The notes below the pieces were generated by a model. The model was not told the origin of the DNA and made no database searches. It saw only the letters and a program-made list of their open reading frames with translations. A stretch of DNA of 64,000 nt from Meandrina meandrites (taxonomy: Eukaryota > Cnidaria > Anthozoa > Scleractinia > Meandrinidae): assembly GCA_963693305.1 (NCBI GenBank), contig OY855910.1, positions 19,553,362-19,617,361 of the forward strand. The letters run 5' to 3'. A program made the position numbers and the translations under genes. Below are positions 44,685-59,800 of the stretch, one piece after another (position 1 is the stretch's first letter; each line of letters opens with the position of its first letter).

Positions 44685-47600
44685 AATAATAATAATAAAA
44701 AAACCTATGGGACGCTAAAGGATATGGAGACCTTGGACTAAAACCTCAAAATTTGCGGGACCAAGCATCACGACTTGAAAAAATTCAAGAAAGGTCAGTG
44801 GACAACACCTCGGGGGACTCGAGGGCGATGTCAGGAATTGATGAATCTATGTTTGGCATCGGAACTCAGTCTGCTTCTAATATTGATCATTCAGACAGCG
44901 CAGATTTATTTACTTTGGATTTTCAAGATGCTGGAAGTGATGAATCACGATATGCTAATTCACAAGAAATGGCGAGCGATTTGAATATGACCAGTACCAC
45001 TACGGAAATCCCAGGAGGCGCAGAGTTAATGAAGCAGATAGAGCAGAATGATCTAGACAATGGGAGTGTACTGGGGTGTCTGCCAGAGCACAATGTTGTT
45101 GATAAGCCATCAATGATCACTTGGGGCACGCGGAGTGATGGCAGTCTCATTGTCATACCAACTTCCACCATAACAGATGCTTACAATGAGATTGTTACAT
45201 GGAGAAAGAATGTTTTTCTGGTGCCATATGGTAAAACCGGAAAGGAATTTATTGATCAGGTTACATCGCACATTAATGACTGGAATAGCAACTCTGATCA
45301 ACAGCACATATCCTTGAAAGCAGCCTTTGTCCTTTTGGCTGTTGCACTTCAAAAGCCAAGCCCGAAATCTAAGACAAAAGACCATCAGGATTTCTTATCT
45401 AAGCGCCTTGCGCTCTGGAAGGAAGGGGAAATCAGCAAGTTGCTACGCGAAGGTAGAATGCTCCAGGGGCGTATTGGAAAGCTTAAGACATTTGATCAAC
45501 CGGAAAAATCCAAGATATTTGCTAAGCTTGTGCTCGAAGGACAAATCAATTCAGCGCTGCGTTTCCTTAGCGAAACATCAACAGGGGGCGTGCTGGAGTT
45601 AACGGATGACGTCATGGCCCAGTTGAAAGAGAAACATCCAAACCCACAACCAACAACGTTGGGCTCACTTCTCTTCGGGCCGATTAACGATGATATCCCT
45701 GAATCGGTGTACTCAGAGATAAATGGTGAGATGATAAGGGAGGCTGCGTTAAGAACAAAGGGATCAGGGGGACCATGCGGGGTTGACGCTAATGGTTTTA
45801 GAAGAATGATGGCTTGCAAATCCTTTAAACAGTCGTCTACAAAACTATGCGAGGCGATAGCCACAATGACAAGGACTCTATGTACAACTTTTATCGACCC
45901 TGCAACCATAGAGCCACTGGTGGCAAGCCGATTGATTCCCCTGGACAAAGGTGAAGGTGCAGTGAGGCCTATAGGGGTCGGCGAGGTGATACGAAGGATT
46001 ATTGGAAAGTGTGTAATGAACGTTTCTAAGGGAGACGTGGTTGAGGCGAGTGGTTCACTCCAGCTATGCGCAGGTCAAAAGTCCGGCAGCGAGGCTGCTA
46101 TACATGCTATGCATGCCATATTTGAAGCAGATGACACTGACGCGGTACTGCTCATCGATGCTTCTAACGCATTCAATGCACTTAACAGAGCAACTTCACT
46201 GCATAATATCCGGGTTCTCTGCCCTATAATTGCAGCATACGCCATCAATACTTACAGGAAGTCGGCACGCTTGTTTATTACCGGCGGCAAAGAGATCACG
46301 TCAGCTGAAGGAACAACACAGGGTGACCCACTTGCTATGGCCCTCTACGCCTTAAGCGTGCAGCCGCTGATCACAAGCCTGCAGGCGGCGTCCAGTACTA
46401 AACAGTGCTGGTTTGCTGACGATGCCTGTGGAGCTGGCTCGGTACTGGAAATCAAGAAATGGTGGGATGTCCTCAACAGCCTTGGCCCAGCCTTTGGCTA
46501 TTTTCCCAACCCCAAGAAATGTTGGATTATCTCAAAGCCAGATAAAGAGGCAAGCGTGAAAGAAGTGTTCAAGGACACGGCTGTCAATGTGACGGTAGAG
46601 GGACAAAAACATCTGGGTGCGGTGATAGGTTCACGGGAATATCTAGAGGAATACGTTAGCGAGAAGGTGACCAACTGGGTCAGCGAGATTACCAAGCTGG
46701 CAGAGTTTGCTCTTTCTCAGCCTCAAGCGTGTTATGCTGCTTACACCTTTGGCCTCAAGCATCGATGGACCTATTTTTTGAGAACTTTGCCTGATATTCA
46801 AGAATTATTGGAGCCTTTGGAGAATGCCATATCTAAGGTGCTCATCCCTGCAATTACAGAGCATAGGTGCACTCGGCTGGACAGGGACATTCTAGCACTG
46901 CCAGTCCGTCTAGGGGGGCTTGGCATGACAAACCCGTGTCTTGACGCAAATCTTGAGCAATCCTCCTCCGTCAAAGTTACCATCCCGCTGGTCCAACAGA
47001 TTGTGGCTCAATCCCATCAGATGCCGGATGATTCTTTGGTCAAGCCACTACAACAGGCAATGAGGAGTGAGAGAGCAACGGTGCTCCAAGACAGGGCAGA
47101 GCATATCAGAGGAGTAGCCCCACAGAAAGTCCAACGGGCACTTGACCTTGCTGCGGAAAAAGGGTCATCTGTTTGGCTGACGGTACTCCCCCTTCGTGAA
47201 ATGGGTTTCAATCTAAATAAGAGAGAGTTCCGCGATGCAATCAAACTGCGCTACGATTGGCCGGTTGATGATATCCCCTCCACCTGTGTATGCGGTGATG
47301 CTTTTACAGTGGACCACGCAATGATATGCAAGAGAGGTGGGTTCGTTACCCAACGTCACAATGAGCTGAGGGACTTAGAAGCCGAACTCCTGAATATGGT
47401 TTGTACCGATGTTGAGATTGAGCCTGTCCTGCAAGATATCTCGGGTGAACAGCTGGGAAGAGGTTCTAATCGAGCTCCAGATGCGAGATTGGATATTCAT
47501 GCGCGCGGGTTCTGGGAGAACCAACGATCAGCATTCTTTGACGTGAGGGTTTGTCACCCTAATGCCGATTCGTATAGGGACCTAGAGCTCCAACAGATAT

Positions 47601-48825
47601 ACCGCAATCATGAGAACGAGAAGAAGCGCCTTTACGCGAGGAGGGTTTTGGATATCGAACAAGGAACTTTTACACCCCTTATTTTCACGTCAACAGGCGG
47701 CATGGGAAACGAGTGCTTGCAATACCATTCCAGACTGGCGCAGCTGATCTCCATCAAGAAAGGAGAACATTATGCTAAAACAATCTCCTGGATAAGAGCA
47801 AGGACATCCTTCGCTTTACTAAGATCCGCACTAATCTGTCTAAGAGGTTCAAGAGCTAGAAGGAAAGCCTTTTGTGACTTTAAGAACATTGATATTGACG
47901 TTGAAACCCAGGAGGGAGCCATCGTGTAAACACTGTTCAAATAGTAGTATTAGTACTAGTTGTTTTTTAAATTATTATTATAGGTAGGTTATTGAAATTT
48001 TTACTGACATTATTTCATGGGAAGAGCTTAAGGACAAGCAAAATTTTGTATCTATATATTTTTAACCACATACACCTAAGATTCAAGTTTGTATGAAAAG
48101 TGCTCAATAAAGTTTTGATATTTAATTATTATTATTATTATTTTTATTATTTAGCTCTTAATAACCGAGCAGGAGGTCTGTATTGGAGAATCTTGACCGA
48201 GGTCGTGAGTATAGAGCGAACGCAGTGAGGTCTGTACTCATGACCGAGGTCAAGATTCTCCAATACAGACCGACTAAGCCCGGCTAATAAGATGTTTATT
48301 ATATGGCCAAACTAGAAAACCTTTCAGCTTAAAAATTCGCTTCGGTTCGCCGTACTCGCTGACATTTTGCTAGTGAACGGTGATCATGGAAAAATTAGAA
48401 CAAGAGAAGGTCGATACCATCGGCAAGTATGTTTTCAACTTCGCTAGCCTCTTTAATCGACTGATAGAATATTCTTATGTATATTTTAGTCGCTTTTAAT
48501 CGTGTTTAGTGCCTTTAACTTCAGACCTTGCAATTACCTCGCAAATTCGTTTTAAGCTGGCGTTTTGATTTCGTGCCTGTGAACTGAACGAAAATTTGCA
48601 AAAGTTTGCTCGTTCTTGTTACCTTTTTTCACGTCAAGTTTTTGGTTCTTTCATTTATTATGTTTTAGCGGAAACAAGTCAACGTCTTTGCATTTTTGTT
48701 TGTAAATTTCTCAACGTAAGTGCAACCCGGTCTAGATGGGAAAATCTAGACCGCGGTCAATATCGATTTTAGCCAATCAAATTCTCGAATTTGGTAGTTG
48801 CCAGTACTTGTGAGACACGGCCATA

Positions 48826-48906
<81 letters not shown>

Positions 48907-50593
48907 TTTTATTAAGAAATGAACAACCACTTTCAGCTTTTTAGTTCGTTCCACTGTCATCTTCAGTTGAATGTGAGTTTGTTAATTTGTACTAGCAATG
49001 GCGTAACAGTTCAAACGTGATACAATTCCAACTTAACTTACAACAGTGCGGAAACTAAATATACAAAGAAGAAGAGTATAAATAATAAAATTACACAAAA
49101 TTATACGAATAAATAAGATAAAATAACATCGCATTAATATTAATGTATAAGAAAAATAACATATATAAAACGAAAGAGTTGAGTTGGCATGCTAGGATTA
49201 GAATAGCTTCTTTTAGCATTAGCTGTAGTCTATTGGGCGCAGAATCCACAATAGAAAAGCATTTCTTTTTATAACTGAGTCTACGGCTGTAGATGTTGGG
49301 ATATATGTGAATTCCTGACCCTGTTCAGATGCTCACGAACTCACGTTGAAAGATGTCGGATAGTTTCACCGATGTAACAGGCATTACATCCTGCCTGCAC
49401 GAGAAAAACTTGTAGAAAACTTGCGAATGGAGATCGAAAGGCACAGGATCCTTCACACTGAACATAATACTAACTTTGAAAAAAGAAAAAGCCAACTAAA
49501 TTTCGATGGTAGTACAATAGCGTTCGACGAGTTTACGTAGTCTTTTCTTTGTAGGTATATAGATAAAAATAACAAGTTGAAACGGGCGAAGACGGCAGAC
49601 CACCTGAGATTATCAAATGCAGAAAACCAGCTCTACTGCAATCACTTTACGAGCTCTTATGTCTCTGCTGGGGAGAGGGCAAGGTACCTCATGACATGCG
49701 CAACGCCAAGATCGTAACTCGATACAAAAATAAAAATAAGGGTGGCCGCAACGATTGTAAAAACTACTGGGGTATCACCCTGTTAAGCATCGTGGGCAAA
49801 GTTTTTGCCAGAGTTGTCCTAGCTCGACTCCAACTGGTCCTTGCTGATCGCATCTGCCCGGAATCTCAGTGCGGATTCAGGGCTGAAAGATCCACAGTTG
49901 AAATGATTTTCTCTGTACGTCAACTCCAAGAGAAATGACGCGAACAGCAGATGTCATTATACATCGCCTTCGTCAATATGTTCGTCCATCTGCTCCAGAT
50001 TCTGTCAGCATCGACGGCAAAGTACTCGAAGTCACTGACCACTTCACGTACCTGGGCTCCACCATCACCAGCAACCAGTCGCTCGACAGAGAAATTGACA
50101 AGCGCATTGCCAAAGCTACTGGCGTGTTGGCCAAACTGAGTAATAGAGTGTGGGTCAACAACCAGCTAAGCTAGAATACCAAACTTAAAATGTACCAAGC
50201 GTGTGTCCTCAGAACCCTACTGTATGGCCTCGAATCCTGTACGACTGACGCTAGGGAGGAGAACCAACTGGGATGCTTTAACCTTCGCTGCCTACGACTA
50301 ATCCTCGACATCACATGGCAAGACAAAGTCTACAACGCTGCCGTGCTGGGGCAAGCTGGCTGCCTAAGCATGCATCTCCTCCTCTGCTAGCGTCGATTGC
50401 GTTGGCTGGGACATGTGCACTGAATGAAGGACGGTCGTATACCAAACAAAGGATGTCATACATGTCGAGCTGGCTACAGGACACCGCCCAGCACTGCGCT
50501 TCAAGGACGTCTGCAAGCGCGACCTGAAACTCACAGACATCCTGACCGATAAGGGTACAACCATATTATCTTATGAGAAAGACGAGTGCTTGC

Positions 50594-50662
<69 letters not shown>

Positions 50663-53600
50663 GGCGATGAAAAGCGCGAGTGGGAAAAAGCCTTCTCTTT
50701 TTTCGCTTTACGGGCGAGGGCCAAAAACATACTGTTTCAAATTTTTCAAATTTTACTGTTTGATACTGTACCTTGTCCACTGAGCAATCATGATAACTTT
50801 CTTGTAACTCCCTTACAGGGAGAAACTCTTGATAGGAGATTTTCTTCTTTTGCTGGCCTTCTGTTACGCAACTATCTCTCTGCATCAATAAGTCGCGCTT
50901 TGGCCGCCATATTGACTGCATGGTTGTTACTGATCGACGATTCTTCTTATTCGATCCAGCATCGAAGCTCCTCTTTTTGCCTTCTTGTAATCTATTCACT
51001 GCGTCAATCACTTGATATAGTACAGAATAACAAAACTCTATCATTCTCCTGGGCAGTTAGCTATAATAACAGGAGTTTAGAGTACAAAAGGGCAAACTGT
51101 AAATGCGCTTGTCAGTTATTATTATTAACTGGCAAGGTACACGGAAATTTTATGTATTGATTTAGGAATAAGATGATTAACAAAATGTTCATAGTGCTGA
51201 CACGGCAGATATTCAAGGGTAGTACGCCCACTTTCATCCCAGTGAAACTCTGGATTGTGCTATTTACTTGTCCATTTCATCTGCATGTGTATTTGTATCA
51301 TCACGGCAATCCGCAAAACAATGAATTATTGTCATGTAGAGCAATTATTATTATTCCTTGAATCAGCCGCTCACCAGAAACTGAGCTATTCCCAGTAAGT
51401 CAACCAGCTTTGTAATTTACTGACCTGCATTACTCGTCGAGACATTCTTTTTAATGTCTGCTGGAATAACAGATTGAGTTCTTTCTAAACCATAGTCATG
51501 AGCATTCAATTTGCAGTTAACGTGTCCACTGTCAATGTTCCACACTTTTACAACACCATCATAGGAAGAGGTTGCCACTAAGCCGGTAGGGTACATTGCG
51601 GCCGATAAAATGTCATCTTCGTGAAAATTTGACCATACTCGAGGTTCGCCTTCCTCCTCGTCTTTACAATCTCTAAACGGGAGAAATAAGATAATCAAAA
51701 TCAGGAAACAGGAAAATAGCTACACTTATAACTTGGGCTATAAAGGAGCCTGCATCACTTTAAGCGAAATTCAGCTGTTGCCCTCTGCTCATGAAGATAC
51801 CAAGGCTACGTTTGCACGGAACTGGACCGAAACCGTTCTGGAACCGGTCTGGTACCGATCCAAAGCTACTAAAGCTGGATCTGCAAAATAGCAGGTCCCG
51901 GTTCCAGAACGGTCCCGTGTAGACAGAAGGCCTTTCCAGTCCAATTTTCGGACCGGGTCCTTTTGGGACTGGTCCCTTGTAAACATAAGAGAAAAGCAGG
52001 GCTATGTTTAATTGCATTTTGTTAAAAAAATTGACATGTAAGCTTAGGAGGTAGTTTAAACAAGAAGAGAAACGTCATTAACTGCATGCTGGGCTCACTA
52101 AAACGTTGCAAATTGTTGTTAACTTACTTGTAAATCGTGACCTTTCTGTTCCATCCAACTGTAATTATCTTCTGTTTAAAACATAGTATACCTGTAATCT
52201 TGGAGATTTAACAAAAATGCACACAATAACAATATTATTTGATGTTTCACATGATTTTTGCATTCTGCAACTTTTGTCGTAGGATTAAGGAGCGAGAATG
52301 CTACTTTCCCACCATAACACCATGAGAATGAATTTTGTGATACTCAAGATAAACGTTTTTCTGTTTTCATGGCCAGCAAACTAATACTGCTATTCTCCAG
52401 AAACTCAACCATTATCGAAGTCGCTTTTACAAAGATGTCGTAATAATTTGTAGTACTACCCACTTATGTAAGCTTCGTTCGAAACATTCAGTAGCAATGC
52501 ATAAGAGAAGTCGCAGGCTTCCATCTATGAAAACCACAAAAAAGTCTTTGAAAGTCGCACGAGTGAGATTCTCAGTTTTTTGCTTCGCCCCAATTGCTGT
52601 GCTGCACAAAAATAAATCGTCTTTGTTTAATGAGGGTAATTGGAATTTAGAAGACCGAACACAATGAACGCTGTGAACGAATATGCAAACCAATGACAAC
52701 TTATAACAAAATTATAAGTAATACTGACGACGCATTCTTGTATACCTCTTCATTATCTACAGCTTGTAATTCGCTTAAACAACAGCCATTATTAAAATTC
52801 CAAATCCGTACTGTTCCATCTCGAGCTCCAGTGACAAGTCTTCTCTTGGACGGGTCAAATCTCATGGCCGTGATTTCAGAGTTACCGTGAGCATTTGAAA
52901 ACTGGATGATTTTTTCGCCTGTCTCCAAACTCCAAACACAAACCACCGAATCGTGACATGCGCTAACAACCTGTGAAAATGAAATCATAGATATAGTATA
53001 AGCGGACCTAACAAATAGGCGAGCACTGTATTACTAGTATTTAAAACAGTGCATAATACTTTTTAAGCTAGGATATTTGTCAACCATACCTATAACAAAA
53101 AATTCTCGAAAGTAGTCTGTTCTCATTACGCTTCACTTTTCGCCAAATTAAATGGATCGGGTAAGAGCTGTTTTACAGATATCCAATAAGAACATTGGGT
53201 TGGGTTACTCATTGTGATACTTCCTTGCACTAAAAATTTCATCGTTCATTCACAACACATTCGTTTCGCGCGTTATTTGTAAGCAACGAAGCACAGTTGG
53301 ATCCTACATTACACTGAACTGTGAAACAAGTAATATGAATCACCTGATCAAAAAGATCGTTGTAAATAGCCGCACATATCGGTTTAAAGTGACTTATGAT
53401 GTCATGTTCCTCTGAAGGCTCTTCATTTTTACCCTCAATCACCGACAACTAACAAAGGACAAACAAATTGAAATATCTTCATAAAAAATAACTTTAAACA
53501 AAGTTAATAGAGGGAAATGGTTAGAAAGCCCAGCAAACGTCAAAGAAGCACACAAGGAAGCCAAGGTATACGGCACATCTTTTGTTTTGCGCTCATACAC

Positions 53601-53796
53601 TGTGCATGAGTTACGTAATCGCAGTGTTTTTATTGGTTAGTTGCATAAACACAGGTAACCACCCACTGAACCTACTGTATATTAGCATAAGTTACTGAGA
53701 TTTTTTACCTTATTTTTATTCCGTATTTTATATAGTTCATTAAACAGGACCCCTTTATAACAGTACTCATGAAGGGTTCTCAGGCATAAATATTCG

Positions 53797-53839
<43 letters not shown>

Positions 53840-56800
53840 TAATGTATTTATTAATTTGATAAAGATTTAGTTATCACCTGATTGGTTCCCACAAAAATGC
53901 AATGAGACTTGGAGTTGAAGTAGAGACTTGAGATCAAGTGAGGGCCTGGTAACAAGGACCGAGCGGGAATAGTTTGTACACAGCACAAGTCACGCATATC
54001 CCAAATCTTGATAACCTGCAGGATTGAAATAGAGCATTGGAATGTTTTACTGTTAGCTTCTCGACAGCAAAGAAGCTTTGGCGCTAAAAATAGTAATGAT
54101 ATGACCTTATTTGGTACATGAAATAATATATGGATCTTGTTGCTTTTTGTATTCTTCGTCGTATACCTAAAACACCATTGACTCGTACTCCTCTCATCTC
54201 GGAGAGCAAAAGGAACAACATGACCTCATCACAAGCATATGTATAATAAGAGAGGCTTCGGTTAAAAATCTATGAAGTACGTTCTTTAAATTTGTACGAG
54301 GAATAGGGTACATTGTTGGAGATTGCAAAAAAAATTTATTTTAAACAAGATTAATGCAAAATATACAAAAGTAACCTTGTCTTGAGCAGCGCTGATAATT
54401 TCTCCCTTGTCGCTGTTTACTATAATGTGAGTGACCGCTGAACTATGACCCTTCAGCACCTGAAAATGATCATTTCCAGGAGTCATTACGCAAATGGCCG
54501 CAATTGTGGATTAAAGAAAAACTATGAAACATTGTTTATGTTACGTGTGGTAGTTTCTAGCCTGCAGTAGTTTTTGCTGACCGAATATATATTTCACCTT
54601 GTTTATAACTGCCATCTTGGATTACAGAAGGTAAGTGGTGGAGGGGAGGGGGGGGGGGGGGAGGGGGGTCAATGCACATAATACTTTACCCTATCAACAC
54701 CAGCAGGGATAGCGGAATTGAAATTCCAGAAGCAAGGATTCCCACGATCCAAAAACACAACAACAAAATTGAGGTAACAATCTACTGAAAAAGCGAGGAT
54801 CGAAATGCACCAATCACAGCTGTTGAAAACCAGCCATTCACAGCGGAGCATCGTGCTTTATGAGGATACGTGAAACCAGTCGACCTTATCGCCTGATGAA
54901 GACTAGCAGTATGCAGACAAAACGTCGCGATTCACATCACAAGTGACTACATCGTGAGACAAACGATAGTACTGTTGACTAAAAGTAATGTGGTTTCGCA
55001 GCGCTTGGCGACCTATGTATATCGCGGGATATTTGCTATGTGCAGATAACGGATAAAACCGACGTCTTGACCATATTTGGGCATCGTGACAATTTTCTAG
55101 GATGAGGTCTTTGTTTTTTTATTTTCAGCCCACAAGAAAACGATAGGACATAATGATCGCTCAGCTTGGATATTGTTATTAAAATAGACGCCATCGGTCC
55201 GCCCGTCAAGGGGGCGCGGGGTCTGGGGACGAGACTGTAGAATCGGAGGAGAGAGTCGGGTTTGACAAACCTGACACACAAAATGGCTGGAAATCGAGCC
55301 TAAGGAGAGAGGAGATTCTAAAAATGGCGTGAGCACGAGCACTTCTTGTGCTTTGGTCTGAAGTTCTATAGTCGGATCATGTTTACTGTAGGTTGCCTCG
55401 GTCGACATAGCGGTCGACATATCGGTCGACAGTCGGTCGATACTCGACCGATATATCGGTCGAGTGTCGGTCGATAGTCGGTCGATAGTCGGTAAGTCCA
55501 ACCATTTCACGGTTAAGGAAGTATTTCGTCAATTTCAAAAGTATTAACAAGTTTTAAATGTCATAACATTTTTGACAAAGACAAAATTGTCGCGACAAGT
55601 CAGAGACATTTTGAAGAAAACAAAAGGTGTAATAGTACAATAGCTCTGCGCGTGGTCGTCTTCTGCAAACATCAAATAATCAGACACATCCACGTGGTGA
55701 AATATTTTAAAGCGATTTGCATTTGAAGTGCGCGTGTACTGATGTTTTTGTGCTCGTGCGGGGAAAATGTCGCAAGAAAACTACTTCTTTTCCCCTCCAT
55801 TTATCGGCACAAACTGGTTCCCTCCGCATTCATTTGTTCCAAACCCGGTATTACCATCCTTCCACGACCTCACCTAGTGTTGTTTTTTAGTATAATCCAG
55901 ACCAAGCACAATAGCGAACCAACAACGTATTGTTATCTGGCAATTACGTGGGGCGTTAGAATGCGACTTGTCATGAATTGTCCTGCCTTGAGGCAGGACA
56001 ACCGCCCATTTGAAGATTTGTCCGTTTTGGCAAAATTTGCCCTTGTCCAACACGTCGTTCGCACTTGTTTTTGCGATTGTTTGACAAAATGTATCGCGCG
56101 TGCAACGCGGACCAATCATAAGAAAACCGCTTCTTTGTTTTCCTGAATTGTTGGACAAGTTCTAGGTCTCAAAAAACGTATTCGCACTTGTGAGGCCCTG
56201 TTAGGGGTTTTGGGGATAAGGGATAACAGGAAAAATAATTATGGGGATAAGGGATAACGGGAAAAATATTTAAGGGATAAGGGATAAGAAGATTAGTTTA
56301 AGGGATAATTGAAAACTCCACCCGAGATATTTTTGGGGATAACGCTGTTGATACTTTCAGGGATAAGGGATAACTGTGCTCCGAATTAAAGGGATAAGGG
56401 ATAACCGGACCCCACCTAACAGGGCCTCACTTGTTTTCTGTAACAAGTGGCACATTAATGATGAAATCTACCAATTGTTACAAAATTTGTCCGCTAGTGC
56501 GAACTGGCCCTTTAGACACATTCACAATTGCTTTTCGTGCCTAAAAAAACAACAGATACATAAAACAAATCATAAAGGACTCATAACTGAGAGAAGATAA
56601 AAAAACCTCAGTTGAATTAAGCGGGACGTTTGACAACAAGAAATCCTCTTTCGGCTGGGCTGTAGCTATTATCCATCGGACGAATTTTCGCGTCCTACGT
56701 AACGAATATCGTAGGATATCTGTTATGTACCGATGACGGATAACAATTAATTTCTAACCATATATGGGCATCGCGTGAATTTGTGAAATATAAAAAAAAT

Positions 56801-59800
56801 GTATTTATATAATGTACATACAACTTAGCTTAAACTTACCGATGTGGCTTTAGCGGTAACATAAGGATTCCACAGACGTACATAATGATCAACGCCACCA
56901 GTTACTAAGAGTAATCAGTACAGTGTGTTTAGCTGGCGTTAGGTAAGTGACAATAAGTTTTCTATTCATTGTTGACTTGTCAGAGGTGGGTTGTCTCAGA
57001 CATGGCAAACTATTACGGTTAATTCTCAGTCCCTCCTTTAGTTTCTATGTGAAGGCCGGACAAAGGCCGGCTTAACAACGTTGTAATAATTTGTCGGATA
57101 CTAGATGGATAGACATAGCTAACAAGGTTTACACACACACACAGCCTTTGTTTACTTACCTATAACGTTCCATTCCTTGCAGTAGTCAAATGACGTGATG
57201 CCCTTACGGATTCGGAACACAGAACTCCTGCCAAGTGAGGAAAGAATGATATAATGGTATGGGGTTTTTACTAATTTGTACGTTACAAGTAGAATTCTGG
57301 AATACTCCTGTAAATTTGTTCAATCATACGTAATCACATTTATATAAACACTCCAATAATACTAGGTTTTTATCGCACCCTATTTTTCGCCAAATTATAG
57401 CGCGAGCAGCTTTTGTTGTTTATCAATATAAAAAAGTAAGCAACACCACAGTGTATATCAACAACACGCGTAATCTTGACAATCGTCTTCGGAATGATTT
57501 GTGCATGATCTAGGATTGTCATTACAACACAATACAAATTTTATTAACACTCCCCAGAGGGGCTTTTCGGTGTTAATGGCCTAAAATTATGAAAAATTAC
57601 ATTACAATAAAATAAAAATGTAAAATGATCACAATATAAATTACAATAAAAACCGATAAAAATTACAATAAAATACGATAACAAATACAGTGAGTCAGCA
57701 AATACTATTAAGAATTTAAAAATTCGCGTAAAAGTTTTTTTTAATTTTCCTTTGAAAATAAGAATGGATTCAGATAACTTAAAGTTATTGCCTAAATTAT
57801 TCCACAACGAAACTGTTCTATATAAAAAGGTCCTTTGTCCCGTGGACAAAAATCACGGTATGTTCAGAATGTGGGAATTCCGAGTGATACGACCACTATT
57901 AAACTTGTTTGGAACGTAATGAATCTAGAAAGTTAATGAGACTATGACTTACGTCTTTTTCCTTTCTATATCTCCAAGGTACATAGACGTGTTGCTCACC
58001 GTAGCACAAGAGATGAAACATTGTAAGGAAGGGTAATATTTTACTTTACGAATCCAGTCCTCGTGGAGACCCTAGAGCACAGGCAAACAACATGGGTTGC
58101 CAATAATGCTAGAGCTCTTTTATTTTTACGCCCGAACGTTTACACCTGTGACATGCTTATAAAATAAGCCTTGTTTAGGACATTTTCCCGTCGTTTTGTA
58201 GTATCTTGCACTCAAGTACTGCAGACTCTATATTAATCGTCTCGTTTGGGGCAAAATGAGCAAATCGCGAGCTGCTCGTTACCGTGTAAGTTTGTTTAGG
58301 CGATAAATTACCAGAAAAATCTACTCTGTCAGTTTTCACGCAGCTCCTTTCCCCTATAGCCTCACACAGAGATCAGCTTCACAAACAACCATATAGCACA
58401 TATCGGCACATTAAGTACAGTCTCGGCACAAGGATATGGAAATTTCACAAAAAGCAGTCTCAAGTACAGAGGAGGTGGGACATTGGGGTCTACTGTATGT
58501 TGAATTACGGTGTTGCGGTGCTCTCCAAACCTGCCAGATGCGTTTCCTTTGCGTTTGGTCGACGATAGTCGGTATAAAAACGTATCCTTCACTTTTTCCG
58601 ACTATTTTTAGCCGTTTATAGTCGATTCGGAAGCAGCCTGAAACAGCCTTATTTTGTCATATATTTTAATATACAATTCGACTGTTGCTTCCACGGTCCC
58701 ACCGCTCGTTTTTGCTTCTATTGTTGCCCTAGCGTAAACGAATCCAACAGCTATACAGACTTTGCGGAATTGCGGTACTTGCCGAATTTTTTTGCGGTAA
58801 TGCGGCGTCCAGCAACCCCTATGTCCCCCCTCAGTAATACATAAAAAGAGTGAAGTGAAAATAAATCTACGAAGGGTCATCTGTAGGGTTTTTAAAATTA
58901 GGATAATGGAACTCAGAATAGATCATGGGCCTGGAAACCAAAAACTTGAAAATCAGAGGAAATAGTCAAAACCAATTTGGATGGAAACTTGGGGGCACGT
59001 CTGTCTTTCCAACCTGGGTTATCCCAGGCCAGGTTTTGAAAGGGGACATGGAAAATACTTCCCCCTCCCCTTAAGAAGGCCGGATACTCAGGCTACCCCC
59101 ACACTTAACTCACTTGTTCGGTTTCTCTAATTTCTCACTCACGCATTCACAGTTAGCAAAAGTTTCCCATACTTACGTTAAATTGGAACAGTTTGATATT
59201 AGAATGCTTTCCTTGCTGAAGTTCTGACAGGGAAAATCGCCTAAATGACACTAAAAACAGAAACCGGCAAACATGCAGTAAGTACGAACTGAAGATTTCC
59301 TCAAGAAGAGTTTCATACCAAATAGCCACAACAACAACCGCTCTAAGTTTGTCTATGCAAAACGAAAATTTCAAATATTTTCAACATAAAAGATACTAGC
59401 TCAGTACTACAAAATGAATTGACTGGCGAGAATGAGTATGTTTCGTAACGTAGTTAGGTGGACGTCAGTGGCATGGTTGTGTATTGACTAAGACTCCACC
59501 TAGATACGTGACATACCTAGATATTATCTTAAATGTTGTAGTCTAATACAAACACAGCGTACCAGATGGAATCTGCTGTCCAAGGTTCAAGTCAAACAAG
59601 CATCCTGTGATTGCAGAAAACTTCAAACAAAACACAGAACCTCCAGCGTCACCACACAGTAAGATACCCTCATTTAATTTGCCTGCACTGTACCTGAAAT
59701 ATAGGATGTGTCAGGATTAAAGTCCCTAAAGAACAGTAGATTGTATCGCCAGCATATCTTACTTTACAGAGAAAGAACATCATCTGTGCTCGCTCAAAAG

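Noticed and set aside
45496..45948. Minus-strand frame inside the retrotransposon
   Set aside because: Shadow of the RT polyprotein on the opposite strand.
48769..48960. Open frame with a long poly-Ile run
   Set aside because: Artefact of the (TTA)n microsatellite; resembles a membrane segment only by composition.
50573..51160. Long open frame with a poly-Leu stretch
   Set aside because: Translation of an (ATT)n microsatellite running antisense over exon 16 of the WD40 gene; no domain support.
55742..56146. 134-codon open frame
   Set aside because: Lies inside the non-autonomous Harbinger-like copy; the other copy has frameshifted versions, so it is not conserved as protein.
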